Origin: Bradyrhizobium sp. dw_411
Lineage (GTDB): Bacteria; Pseudomonadota; Alphaproteobacteria; Rhizobiales; Xanthobacteraceae
Direction of reading: 5' to 3'
NCBI RefSeq assembly: GCF_018449695.1
Contig: NZ_JAAVUY010000017.1
Coordinates: forward strand, 1 to 64,000
Length of the DNA: 64,000 bases
Shown here: positions 35,326-43,651 of the stretch, one piece after another
How positions within the stretch are numbered: position 1 is the first letter of the stretch
Layout of the letters: each line of letters opens with the position of its first letter
Notes under the pieces: model-generated
What the model saw: only the letters and a program-made list of their open reading frames with translations
The model's database searches: none
What the model was told of the DNA's origin: nothing
Program-made: the position numbers and the translations under genes

Positions 35326-36711
35326 ATGACGCGAGCGACAGAACCAGTGAAGATGCGGGCCGGCGCAATCATCCTTGCGGCGGCGCTCATCTGCTGCGGT
35401 GAGGCCCGCGCGCAGTCCTCGAGCCCGCTCGACTTCCTCGGCAATATCTTCTCCTCGAAAAATGCCCCTGCCAACCCCTCACCCCCGCCGGGCGCCGCGG
35501 TGCCCGGCAGCGGCCCGCTGCCATGGAGCGGCGAGGACGGCGCCTCCGGCCATCCCCTGATGACCGCCACCGCAATCCGCGAGGCGGCCGCGAATTTCGA
35601 TGGCTGCGTGGCCTCGATGTGGCCTGATGCCGCACGCCGCAACATCACGCAGGAAAATTTCCAGCGCTTCACCGCAGGCCTTTCGCCTGACCTGCGCATC
35701 ATGGATCTGATGGATTCGCAGCCGGAATTTACCAAGTCGATCTGGGACTATCTCGATATCCTGGTGAACGACAATCGTCTCGCCCGGGGGCGCGAGATCC
35801 TCGCCAAATACAAAACGCAGTTCGACGCGGTGGAAAAAGCCTACGGCGTCGACCGCTACGCGATCGCCGCGATCTGGGGCATCGAATCGAATTACTCGAC
35901 CCAGATGGGTGATCGCAGCGTGCTGCAATCCACCGCGACGCTGGCCTGCATCGGCCGCCGCCAGAAATATTTCAGGGATGAATTCCTCTCGGCGCTGGAA
36001 ATCCTCAATCACGGCGACCTGCGTCCCGAGCAGATGCGCGGGTCCTGGGCCGGCGCCTTCGGCCCGACGCAATTCATGCCGACCGCGTTCAAGCGCTACG
36101 CCGTGGACGGCGACGGCGACGGCCGCCGCGACGTGGTCGACGACCCCGCCGACCTGATCGCCTCCACCGCCAACAATCTCAAGAAAGACGGCTGGCAGAC
36201 CGGCCAAAGCTGGGGCTACGAGGTCGTGGTGCCCGCAGGCTTCAACTACATGCTGGCGGATCGCGCCAAGGCGATGACGATGGCGCAGTGGCAGCATCTC
36301 GGCCTCAAGCGCGCCAACGGCCAGCCATTCCCGCCGATCTCCGACAAGGCCTATCTGCTGGCGCCCGCCGGGGCGCAGGGGCCCGGATTCCTGATGCTGC
36401 AGAATTTCCGCGTCATCATGAAATACAATCCGGCCGAGGCCTATGCGCTCGCGATCGGTCATTTCGCCGACCGGTTGCGCGGCGGGCCAGCCTTCGTACA
36501 GCCCTGGCCGCGGCAGGAGCGCGAATTGTCGCGGGCCGAGCGGCTGGAACTGCAGCAACTGCTGGTCCAGCGCGGATTCTACCGCGGCACCCCGGACGGC
36601 CAGTTTGGCGGCGAAACAAGGGAGGCGCTGCGCAGCTTCCAGGCCTCGGTCGGCGCCCCCGCGGACGGATTTGCCTCTTCACAGGTGCTGGAACAGCTCC
36701 GGGGCCGATGA
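35326..36711 (+). CDS. Lytic murein transglycosylase (SLT_2) with C-terminal peptidoglycan-binding domain
   Basis: A 461-aa periplasmic enzyme. A signal peptide (AGAIILAAALICCGEARA) is followed by a linker rich in Pro and Ser, then the MltB-like transglycosylase domain (about 90-385) with the catalytic Glu in AIWGIESNYSTQMG (about residue 184). GSWAGAFGPTQFMPTAFKRY and DDPADLIASTANNLKKDGW also fit. A peptidoglycan_binding_1 domain occupies about 400-460 (LQQLLVQRGFYRGTPDGQFG). It cuts glycan strands to 1,6-anhydro ends. An internal ATG at 35350 is an alternative start. Confidence 0.92.
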   Translation: MTRATEPVKMRAGAIILAAALICCGEARAQSSSPLDFLGNIFSSKNAPANPSPPPGAAVPGSGPLPWSGEDGASGHPLMTATAIREAAANFDGCVASMWPDAARRNITQENFQRFTAGLSPDLRIMDLMDSQPEFTKSIWDYLDILVNDNRLARGREILAKYKTQFDAVEKAYGVDRYAIAAIWGIESNYSTQMGDRSVLQSTATLACIGRRQKYFRDEFLSALEILNHGDLRPEQMRGSWAGAFGPTQFMPTAFKRYAVDGDGDGRRDVVDDPADLIASTANNLKKDGWQTGQSWGYEVVVPAGFNYMLADRAKAMTMAQWQHLGLKRANGQPFPPISDKAYLLAPAGAQGPGFLMLQNFRVIMKYNPAEAYALAIGHFADRLRGGPAFVQPWPRQERELSRAERLELQQLLVQRGFYRGTPDGQFGGETREALRSFQASVGAPADGFASSQVLEQLRGR

Positions 36712-36857
36712 AACGCCCGGTTCCGATCCTAAAAGTAACCCTGAACAATACATTTCCGCACCGCCCTTGACGGCGCCGGCCGATGACCGATTTATGGCGT
36801 GGAATATGCCCGCTTGCGGCCCGATTCCGCTATTATAGCCAACGCCAGATCTTCGGG

Positions 36858-36910
36858 TCTTGGCGAACAATATCTTGGCGTACAATATCTTGGCGTACAA
36901 GCTCTTGGCC
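36858..36910. repeat. 15-bp tandem repeat upstream of the DUF459 gene
   Basis: TCTTGGCGAACAATA, TCTTGGCGTACAATA, TCTTGGCGTACAAGC and a partial TCTTGGCC lie head to tail (3.5 units), ending 25 bp before the predicted start codon. It may be an expanded promoter or leader element. Confidence 0.75.
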
Positions 36911-36935
36911 TGATCTTTCATTACGATCGACGCAC

Positions 36936-38606
36936 ATGCAGAAGCCGAAATCCTTCTTCCGGGTTTTTACCGAGAGCGGTCCGCTGATGGTGCTGGCCGT
37001 CGCGGTGGCGCTGCTGGTCGGGATCGTGGGACCGGCTTCCGCGCAGTTTTTCAATTTCGGCGGACCGCCGCGGCCCCAACCGCAGCAGCAGCGCGGCGCT
37101 CCCGGCCCGGGCGGCGGAACCTGGTTTGGCGGCGACCTGTTCGCGCCGTTCCAGCAGCAGGCGCCGAAACGGGTCGAGAACTATTCCAAGGCGCCCCCGC
37201 CGGAGAAGCGCGAGACCGTGCCCGACCGCAACGTGCTGGTGCTCGGCGACGGCATGGCCGACTGGCTCGCTTACGGTCTCGAGGACGCCTATGCCGAACA
37301 GCCCGACATGGGCGTGCTGCGCCGGCACAAGACCGTCTCCGGCCTGATCCGCTATCAGCCCAAGGGCGAGCCGGCCGACTGGGCCGCGGCCGCCAAGGGC
37401 ATCCTCGCGACCGAGAAACCCGACGCCATCGTCGTCATGCTTGGCCTTAACGACCGCGTATCGATGCGGGAGCCAACGGCTGAGAAAACCGACGCCAAAT
37501 CATCAGATAAGTCATCGGACAAAAAAACCGACAAGAAAGACGCCCGCGCCAAACCGGATGGCACCGCCGATTCGACGAAGCCGGAAGATAAGGCAACCGA
37601 TACCGACCTGTCTGATGACGCCGACAATGGCGACACGCCGTCGCTGATCGCACCGGAAAAGAGCGCGCGTTCGCCGAACGGCGTGTATGAATTCCGCGAG
37701 GATCGCTGGGTCGAACTCTACACCAAGAAAATCGAAGAGATGATCGCGGTGACGAAATCCAAAGGCGTGCCGGTGCTGTGGGTCGGCCTGCCCGCGGTTC
37801 GCGGCGCCAAGGCAACCGCCGACATGCTGTTCCTGGATTCGCTGTATCGCGACGCCGCCGGCAAGGCCGGCATCACCTATGTCGATGTCTGGGACGGATT
37901 TGTCGACGAAGCCGGCCGCTTCCTGCAGCAAGGGCCGGACTTCGAAGGCCAGATCCGCCGGCTGCGTTCCTATGACGGCGTGTATTTCACCAAGCCCGGC
38001 GCGCGCAAGCTGGCGCATTATGTCGAGCGCGAGATTACCCGGCTGCTGGCGTCGCGCTCTGCGCCGATCGCGCTGCCGAGCGAGCCGGCCACGCCGGACG
38101 CCAATGCCCAGCCCGGCCAGCCGGCGCCGCGTCCGCTGGCCGGACCGATCCTGCCGCTGGTGGCCTCCTCCGTCGGCACCGATCAATTGCTGGGCGGTCC
38201 GGGATCGCGGCCAGCTTCAGTGGATGCGCTCGCCGCGCGCACGTTGGTCAAGGGTGAACCGCTCGCACCGCCCGCCGGCCGCGCCGATGATTTCGCCTGG
38301 CCGCGCCGTGAGATCGGCCGCGAACAGGCCAAGGGCGAAATTCCCGTAGCTTCGGTTTCGCCCGATGGAACGCCGGCCGCGCCGGCAGCACCGCCCAAGC
38401 CGAAAAAGCTTCGCCCGATTCAATCCGGTGTGCCTTCGACGTTCCGGGACTTCTTCGGGGTGAACACCGCGCCACGCCTGCTACAACCGCCACAACCGGG
38501 GCAGGCCGCGCCGCGGGCTCCGGGTGCGCCCGGCGTGCCGCGCCCACCGGGCAGCGTCGGCCGATCGGCGTCGGTACCGCCGGCGCCGGGTTTCTTCCCA
38601 CAATAG
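36936..38606 (+). CDS. DUF459 SGNH-fold exported protein, probably non-catalytic
   Basis: A 556-aa exported protein with a signal peptide (about 13-36, LMVLAVAVALLVGIVGPASA), a Pro/Gln-rich stretch, an SGNH-fold domain (about 95-370) interrupted by a Lys/Asp/Ser-rich insert (about 185-235), and a long Pro/Ala-rich tail. Block I reads VLVLGDGMADWL: the nucleophile Ser of GDS is Gly106. Block III keeps MLGLND. Block V reads DGVYFTKPG: the catalytic His is Tyr350. It therefore looks unable to act as an esterase and may bind a sugar or peptidoglycan. The start at 36936 (MQKPKSFFRVF) is preferred to a frame that begins upstream of the tandem repeats. Confidence 0.8.
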   Translation: MQKPKSFFRVFTESGPLMVLAVAVALLVGIVGPASAQFFNFGGPPRPQPQQQRGAPGPGGGTWFGGDLFAPFQQQAPKRVENYSKAPPPEKRETVPDRNVLVLGDGMADWLAYGLEDAYAEQPDMGVLRRHKTVSGLIRYQPKGEPADWAAAAKGILATEKPDAIVVMLGLNDRVSMREPTAEKTDAKSSDKSSDKKTDKKDARAKPDGTADSTKPEDKATDTDLSDDADNGDTPSLIAPEKSARSPNGVYEFREDRWVELYTKKIEEMIAVTKSKGVPVLWVGLPAVRGAKATADMLFLDSLYRDAAGKAGITYVDVWDGFVDEAGRFLQQGPDFEGQIRRLRSYDGVYFTKPGARKLAHYVEREITRLLASRSAPIALPSEPATPDANAQPGQPAPRPLAGPILPLVASSVGTDQLLGGPGSRPASVDALAARTLVKGEPLAPPAGRADDFAWPRREIGREQAKGEIPVASVSPDGTPAAPAAPPKPKKLRPIQSGVPSTFRDFFGVNTAPRLLQPPQPGQAAPRAPGAPGVPRPPGSVGRSASVPPAPGFFPQ

Positions 38607-38616
38607 ACAGAACAAA

Positions 38617-38658
38617 CCTCACGGCGAGGCGCGCTTTGGAGCGTCTCGAACCGTGAGG
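38617..38658. repeat. Two-tier palindrome between convergent genes
   Basis: CCTCACGG-CGAGGCGC, loop GCTTTGGA, then GCGTCTCG-AA-CCGTGAGG fold into an 8-pair outer and 8-pair inner stem (one G-U). It lies between the convergent DUF459 and CsbD genes, with no T run. It belongs to the GTCTCGAA(CC/GG) palindrome family of Bradyrhizobium. Confidence 0.8.
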
Positions 38659-38693
38659 CGGAATATCCTGTTCCGTGACGACGTCGTGCCGGA

Positions 38694-39068
38694 TCAGCCG
38701 TAATAGCGCCAGCGTTGCGGCGGCCGGCGCGGTTGACGCGTCATCAGCAGCGCCAAAGCAAAACCGATTCCACCCGCAATCAAGAGCGCGCCGAGCGGCT
38801 GCTCCTGCACCCGTTTCGCAACCGCTTCGGTGCCGCCGCGCAGGGTTTCGCTCCTGTTGGCGTAGGCATCCTTGGCATAACCGACCGCAGCCTCGCCCGC
38901 GTCGCGCGCGGCATCCTTGGCCTGCCCATACAGATTCTGCACGGTGCCGGCAGCCTCGCGGGTACGTCCCGCAGCCTGGGTCTGGGCATTGCCCGTCACG
39001 TCGCCGACGGCACCCTCGACCTTACCGGCGAAATCCTTTGCCGAACCGGCAATCCGATCCTTGTCCAT
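38694..39068 (-). CDS. CsbD-family stress protein with C-terminal membrane helix
   Basis: A 124-aa protein. The start MDKDRIAGSAKDFAGKVEG at 39068 and VEGAVGDVTGNAQTQAAG give the CsbD motif; amphipathic Ala-rich helices follow (about 40-90), then a hydrophobic helix (about 92-110, LGALLIAGGIGFALALLM) and a basic tail. CsbD-like proteins are general stress proteins of unknown biochemical role. An EcfG-like promoter appears upstream. Confidence 0.87.
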   Translation of the reverse strand: MDKDRIAGSAKDFAGKVEGAVGDVTGNAQTQAAGRTREAAGTVQNLYGQAKDAARDAGEAAVGYAKDAYANRSETLRGGTEAVAKRVQEQPLGALLIAGGIGFALALLMTRQPRRPPQRWRYYG

Positions 39069-39116
39069 CGCGGTCACTCCCTTGCGAAATAGGCGTGAGA
39101 TGATTCTCAATGACCT

Positions 39117-39141
39117 AACCTATGAGACCGGTTCGGGTTCC
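39117..39141 (-). promoter_or_regulatory. Candidate EcfG-type promoter for csbD
   Basis: On the minus strand GGAAC, 16 bases, then GGTT lie about 49 bp ahead of the CsbD start. The alphaproteobacterial general-stress sigma factor EcfG uses GGAAC-N16/17-CGTT. One base differs in the -10 part, so the call is tentative. Confidence 0.45.
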
Positions 39142-39257
39142 GGCGGATGGCGCGTGCATTGGCTCAAGGGGGGCCGACCGTTGACATCGCACCCTCAGGG
39201 AGTAGCTTTTTGGCCAACAGCGGAACAACCGCTCGCCTGGACTTAAGGAGAAACGCC

Positions 39258-40145
39258 ATGCCCGTGACGATCCGGCAGCTTCACCCGTTTTTCTTTGGCG
39301 AAGTCTCCGGCGTCGATCTGCGGCAACCGCTGACGCCGCAAGAGGCGGCCGATATCGAAGCCGGCATGGATAAATATGCCGTGCTGCTGTTCCGCGATCA
39401 GGACATTACCGACGACCAGCAACTGATCTTCGCGCGCAATTTCGGCGAACGCGAAAATGCCCGCGGCGGCACGGTCACCAAGCGGGAAGACTACCGGCTC
39501 ACTTCGGGGCTGAACGACGTCTCCAATCTCGGCAAGGACGGCAAGCCGCTGCCGCGCGATCACCGTACCCATCTGTTCAACCTCGGTAACTGCCTGTGGC
39601 ATTCCGACAGTTCGTTCCGCCCGATCCCGGCAAAATTCTCGCTGCTCTCGGCGCGGGTGGTGAACCCCAAGGGCGGCAACACCGAATTCGCCGACATGCG
39701 CGCGGCCTATGATGCGCTCGACGACGAAACCAAGGCCGAAATCGAGGACATGATCTGCGAACATTCGCTGATGTATTCGCGCGGCTCGCTTGGTTTCCTC
39801 GATTACACCGACGAAGAAAAAGCGATGTTCAAGCCGGTGCTGCAACGGCTGGTGCGCACCCATCCGGTGCATGGCCGCAAGTCGCTGTATCTGTCGTCGC
39901 ATGCCGGCGGCATTCAGGGCATGACGGTGCCGGAAGCACGGCTGTTGTTGCGCGATCTCACCGAGCACGCCACCCAGCGCGAATTCGTCCATGTCCATCG
40001 CTGGAAGCTGCACGACCTCGTGATGTGGGACAATCGCCAGACCATGCACCGCGTGCGGCGTTACGACCAGTCCCAGCCCCGCGACATGCGCCGCGCCACG
40101 GTCGCCGGCACCGCACCGACGGTCGCGCAGCAGGCGGCGGAGTAG
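39258..40145 (+). CDS. TauD/TfdA-family Fe(II)/2-oxoglutarate dioxygenase (TfdA-alpha-like)
   Basis: A 295-aa cytoplasmic non-haem iron oxygenase. The Fe ligands are visible in LWHSDSSFRPIPA (HxD, about residue 117) and a late His in DNRQTMHRVRRYD (about 265), with Arg for 2-oxoglutarate in PRDMRR. The sequence resembles TfdA-alpha enzymes described from soil Bradyrhizobium, which cleave 2,4-D. Whether this one acts on phenoxyacetates, taurine or another compound cannot be told. AAGGAGAAA precedes ATG 39258; an earlier frame is open but lacks a site. Confidence 0.85.
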   Translation: MPVTIRQLHPFFFGEVSGVDLRQPLTPQEAADIEAGMDKYAVLLFRDQDITDDQQLIFARNFGERENARGGTVTKREDYRLTSGLNDVSNLGKDGKPLPRDHRTHLFNLGNCLWHSDSSFRPIPAKFSLLSARVVNPKGGNTEFADMRAAYDALDDETKAEIEDMICEHSLMYSRGSLGFLDYTDEEKAMFKPVLQRLVRTHPVHGRKSLYLSSHAGGIQGMTVPEARLLLRDLTEHATQREFVHVHRWKLHDLVMWDNRQTMHRVRRYDQSQPRDMRRATVAGTAPTVAQQAAE

Positions 40146-40158
40146 CAAAAATACGAAG

Positions 40159-40282
40159 CGTCGTCCCGGCGAAGGCCAAGGGACCCATAGCCACCGATGT
40201 TAGTTGCTAAGCACGGCGTCGGGCAGCTTCGCCTCAAGGATAGGACACGGCGTATGGGTCCCGGCCTTCGCCGGGACGACGA
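40159..40282. repeat. Intergenic palindrome, CGTCGTCCCGGCG family (copy 2)
   Basis: CGTCGTCCCGGCGAAGGCC...GACCCATAG on the left and TATGGGTCCCGGCCTTCG...GGGACGACG on the right, between the convergent dioxygenase and YqgE genes. Like the copy at 26659. Confidence 0.85.
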
Positions 40283-40296
40283 GCGCGAATAGCTGC

Positions 40297-40974
40297 CTAC
40301 GCGTGCCCGGCGTCGTTCGACAACATGCCGGGATCGATCCCGATCTTGCGCAACGCCCGCAGGTATTTTTCCTCGACATCGCCGCCGAAGATCAGATCAG
40401 CATCTGCGTCGCAATGCAGCCAGCCATTGTCCTGGATTTCGGTTTCCAACTGTCCCGCCGCCCAGCCGGCATAGCCGAGCGCGAGAATGGCATGCTTCGG
40501 GCCGGCGCCCTTGGCGATTGCCTTGAGAATATCGACGGTGGCGGTCAGGCAGATGCCGTCGTCGATCCGCAGCGTCGCATCCTTGATGAAGAAATCGCTG
40601 GAATGCAGCACGAAGCCGCGGCCGGTATCGACCGGGCCGCCCTTGAGCACCTTCATGCTCTCGGCGTTCTCCGGCAGCTTGATCTCATCGTCCTTCTTGA
40701 TGATGTCGAGTTGCACCAGCAATCCGGGAAAGTCGATGCTGCCCGCCGGACGATTGACGATGATCCCCATGGCGCCTTCGGCCGAATGCGCGCAGAGATA
40801 AATCACCGAACGCTCGAAGCGCGGATCGCCCATGACAGGCATCGCGATCAGCAATTGGCCATCGAGATAGCCATTATCCGCGCCGTGATCCGACAAACCG
40901 CGGCCCGACGAATCGCCGGAAAGGCCGGCAGCTTTACGGCGAACCGTCTTGGGTTTTTTGCCTTCAGGGTCCAT
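40297..40974 (-). CDS. YqgE/AlgH family protein
   Basis: A 225-aa protein if started at the ATG 40974 (MDPEGKKPKTVRRKAAG); a TTG at 40980 is possible. After a basic N-terminal extension of about 35 residues it has the YqgE core: GYLDGQLLIAMPVMGDPRFERSV, CAHSAEGAMGIIVNRP, LKGGPVDTGRGFVLHS and ALGYAGWAAGQLETEI. The conserved protein has no settled function; in Pseudomonas its homologue AlgH affects alginate regulation. Confidence 0.9.
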   Translation of the reverse strand: MDPEGKKPKTVRRKAAGLSGDSSGRGLSDHGADNGYLDGQLLIAMPVMGDPRFERSVIYLCAHSAEGAMGIIVNRPAGSIDFPGLLVQLDIIKKDDEIKLPENAESMKVLKGGPVDTGRGFVLHSSDFFIKDATLRIDDGICLTATVDILKAIAKGAGPKHAILALGYAGWAAGQLETEIQDNGWLHCDADADLIFGGDVEEKYLRALRKIGIDPGMLSNDAGHA

Positions 40975-41130
40975 CCGCAAGGACTCACATGTTGTTGGAT
41001 ATCCTGATATTGGGTGGCGGTTCTGTCAATCAAGCTTCCTTGCAACTTCCTGCAAACTTCCCTGCCGTTTTTGCAATCCATCACAAGCAATTCAATGGTT
41101 TACGATCTCGCTTGGCTGTAAGGACGTGCC

Positions 41131-41970
41131 ATGATCATCCAGGTTCCCCTGCGAGCCACGCTCGGCATCGGCCTCGCCATGTTGGCGTCATCCATGACCC
41201 CGAAGGCGCACGCCCAGGACGCTTCGCCGTGGCAACGCAGCGGGCACGCCGCGGTCCGGCTGCTGGCGGGATCGCGCAGCGGATCCGTACTGCTCGGCGG
41301 CGTCGCCATGCAGCTTGAGCAGGGCTGGAAGACCTATTGGCGTAACCCCGGCGATTCCGGCGTTCCACCGCGTTTCGATTTCTCCAAATCCGACAATGTC
41401 GAAGCTGTGACGGTGCTGTGGCCGGCTCCGACCAAATTCGATGACGGCGCCGGCGGCCACTCGCTGGGCTATCACAACCAGATCGTGCTGCCGCTGCGGA
41501 TTGTCGCGAAAAATGCCGACAGGCCTGTGACGCTGCGCGCCGATATCAATTATGCGGTGTGCGAGAAAATCTGCATTCCGGTCGAAGCCAATGCCGAACT
41601 CTCCTTTGCCAGCGTGGCCAGCACCGAAGACGGTGCGCTGTCGGCGGCACTCGACACGGTGCCGAAGCCCGCCAGCATCGGCGATCCGAATCCGCTGACC
41701 ATCCGCGACGTCAAGCGCGAGGGCAAATCCACCGTGCTGGTCGATGTCGCCGCACCCGACGGCAAAGAGGTCAACCTGTTCGTCGAAGGACCGACGCCGG
41801 ATTGGGGACTGCCGATACCGAACCTGATCGAAAAAAGCCCGCTTGGGGTCAAGCGATTCACCTTCGAACTCGACGGCCTGCCGCCGGGCGTCAAGCCCGA
41901 TGGCGCCGCGCTGAAACTGACGCTGGTCGGCGGCGATCGCTCCTACGAGTTCAATATCAATCTGGATTAG
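41131..41970 (+). CDS. Exported DsbD N-terminal-domain-like protein
   Basis: A 279-aa periplasmic protein with a signal peptide (about 1-28, LGIGLAMLASSMTPKAHAQ). The Ig-like DsbD_N pattern is clear: QLEQGWKTYWRNPGDSGVPP, LGYHNQIVLPLRI, and the Cys pair in NYAVCEKICIP, as in DsbD's redox-active N-domain. It lacks the membrane part of DsbD, so it may take electrons from another DsbD/CcdA-like protein. AGGACG precedes the start. The next gene is a flippase, with a repeat in between. Confidence 0.85.
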   Translation: MIIQVPLRATLGIGLAMLASSMTPKAHAQDASPWQRSGHAAVRLLAGSRSGSVLLGGVAMQLEQGWKTYWRNPGDSGVPPRFDFSKSDNVEAVTVLWPAPTKFDDGAGGHSLGYHNQIVLPLRIVAKNADRPVTLRADINYAVCEKICIPVEANAELSFASVASTEDGALSAALDTVPKPASIGDPNPLTIRDVKREGKSTVLVDVAAPDGKEVNLFVEGPTPDWGLPIPNLIEKSPLGVKRFTFELDGLPPGVKPDGAALKLTLVGGDRSYEFNINLD

Positions 41971-41977
41971 GGTTGAC

Positions 41978-42056
41978 CGTCATTCCGGGGCGCGCGCGAG
42001 CGCGAACCCGGAATCTCGAGATTCCGGGTTCATGCTTCGCATGCCCCGGAATGACA
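41978..42056. repeat. Intergenic palindrome, CGTCATTCCGGGGC family
   Basis: CGTCATTCCGGGGCG..., with an inner hairpin AACCCGGAATCTCGAGATTCC-GGGTT, and CGCATGCCCCGGAATGACA on the right. A nested foldback after the DsbD-like gene. Confidence 0.85.
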
Positions 42057-42140
42057 GCGCCAAACACCCAACCAAATCTTAACGAATAGTTGATAGCCCG
42101 ATATTGCCGCATGTTGCGGTGATCCAGGGGATTTTCGGCT

Positions 42141-43520
42141 GTGGCCGTGATGGACGCTCAATCCGCAACAGCTCCGCCCACCGGCACCGTCACGCGGCTG
42201 AAAACCATGCTGCGGAGCCTGCTCGGCGGCACCAGCGAAGCTTCGGTGACGCGGCGACTGGCCGGCACGATCTTCATCATCCGCGTCGTCAGCGCCGCGA
42301 TGGCGTATCTGTCACAGATCCTGCTGGCGCGCTGGATGGGCGGCTCGGATTACGGCGTTTACGTCTATGTCTGGACCTGGGTGCTGCTGCTCGGCAGCAT
42401 GATGGATTTCGGCATCTCGGCGTCGGCGCAAAAGATCATCCCGGAATATCGCACCAAGGGCGAGCACGCGCTGCTGCGCGGCTTTCTCTCCGGCAGCCGC
42501 TGGATGACGTTTGCGGTCTCCTCAGTCGTGTCGCTCGCACTGGCCGGCGTGGTGAAAGCGCTGTCGCCGTGGATCGACGCCAACGAGTTGGTCCCGCTTT
42601 ACATTGGCTGCATTACATTGCCGGCCTTCGTGGTCGCCAACACCCAGGACGGCATCGCGCGCTCGCATGACTGGATGCGGCTTGGACTGATGCCGCAATT
42701 CATCGTCCGCCAATCGCTGATCATCGGCCTCACGGCCGGCGCGTTTGCACTCGGTCTTCATCTCGGCGCGACCGCGGCGATGCTCGCCAGCGCTGCCGCC
42801 GTCTGGATTGCGATGATCGGGCAGATGGTGGTGCTGAACCGCCGCCTCGCCGGTCACATCGAGCCCGGCCCGAAAGCCTATGATTTCCACGGCTGGCTCG
42901 CGATCTCGCTGCCGATCCTGATGGTCGAGGGCTTCTACCTGCTGCTGTCCTATACCGACGTGCTGGTGCTGCAGCAGTTTCGTTCATCGCAGGAAGTCGG
43001 CGTCTATTTCGCCGTGGTCAAGACGCTGGCGCTGGTATCCTTCATCCATTACGCGATGTCGGCGACGACGGCGCATCGCTTTGCCGAATATCACGCGCTT
43101 GGCGACAAGGCGCGGCTGTCCGCCTATGTGGCGCACGCGATCAAATGGACGTTCTGGCCCTCGCTCGCCGCCACCGTCGTGCTGCTGGCCCTCGGCAAGC
43201 CGCTATTGTGGCTGTTCGGACCGCAATTCGTGACCGGCTACGACATCATGTTCATCGCGGCGATCGGCCTGGTGGTGCGTTCGGCGATCGGACCGGTCGA
43301 GCGGCTGCTCAACATGCTCGGCCATCAGCATATCTGCGCATTGGCCTATGCGCTGGCCTTCGCCATGAACGTCGTGCTCTGCGTTGTGCTGGTGCCGCGC
43401 TTCGGCGGCCACGGCGCCGCGGCCGCGACCTCGGTCTCGCTGGCCTTCGAGACGGTGCTATTGTTCTGGATCGTGCGGCGTCGGCTTGGCTTGCACGTGC
43501 TGGCGTTCGGGAAAAGTTAA
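42141..43520 (+). CDS. Polysaccharide flippase (Wzx/MOP-family lipopolysaccharide biosynthesis protein)
   Basis: A 459-aa inner-membrane protein with about 12-14 hydrophobic helices after a soluble leader of about 45 residues. FIIRVVSAAMAYLSQILLARWMGGSDYG is the hallmark opening of oligosaccharide flippases of the MOP superfamily. It should move lipid-linked glycan across the inner membrane. The start is taken as GTG 42141 because AGGGGA lies 9 bp upstream; ATG 42150 is the alternative. No glycosyltransferase genes are in the window. Confidence 0.87.
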   Translation: MAVMDAQSATAPPTGTVTRLKTMLRSLLGGTSEASVTRRLAGTIFIIRVVSAAMAYLSQILLARWMGGSDYGVYVYVWTWVLLLGSMMDFGISASAQKIIPEYRTKGEHALLRGFLSGSRWMTFAVSSVVSLALAGVVKALSPWIDANELVPLYIGCITLPAFVVANTQDGIARSHDWMRLGLMPQFIVRQSLIIGLTAGAFALGLHLGATAAMLASAAAVWIAMIGQMVVLNRRLAGHIEPGPKAYDFHGWLAISLPILMVEGFYLLLSYTDVLVLQQFRSSQEVGVYFAVVKTLALVSFIHYAMSATTAHRFAEYHALGDKARLSAYVAHAIKWTFWPSLAATVVLLALGKPLLWLFGPQFVTGYDIMFIAAIGLVVRSAIGPVERLLNMLGHQHICALAYALAFAMNVVLCVVLVPRFGGHGAAAATSVSLAFETVLLFWIVRRRLGLHVLAFGKS

Positions 43521-43529
43521 AACCCTCAG

Positions 43530-43619
43530 TGTCATGCCCGGCCTTGTGCCGGGCATCCACGTCTTATTCCTTTTACTGCAAACAAGACGTAGATGGCCGG
43601 GACAAGCCCGGCCATGACG
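43530..43619. repeat. Intergenic palindrome, GTCATGCCCGGC family (copy 3)
   Basis: GTCATGCCCGGCC...GCCGGGCATCCACGTCTT on the left and AAGACGTAGATGGCCGGG...GGCCATGAC on the right. Related to copies at 22574, 23133 and 62903; located between convergent genes. Confidence 0.85.
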
Positions 43620-43651
43620 CATTTTTGTATCGAAGCAACGAGTGCCGCCGC

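Noticed and set aside
36858..36910. A short CRISPR array
   Set aside because: The units are directly adjacent 15-mers with no spacers, and no cas genes are present.
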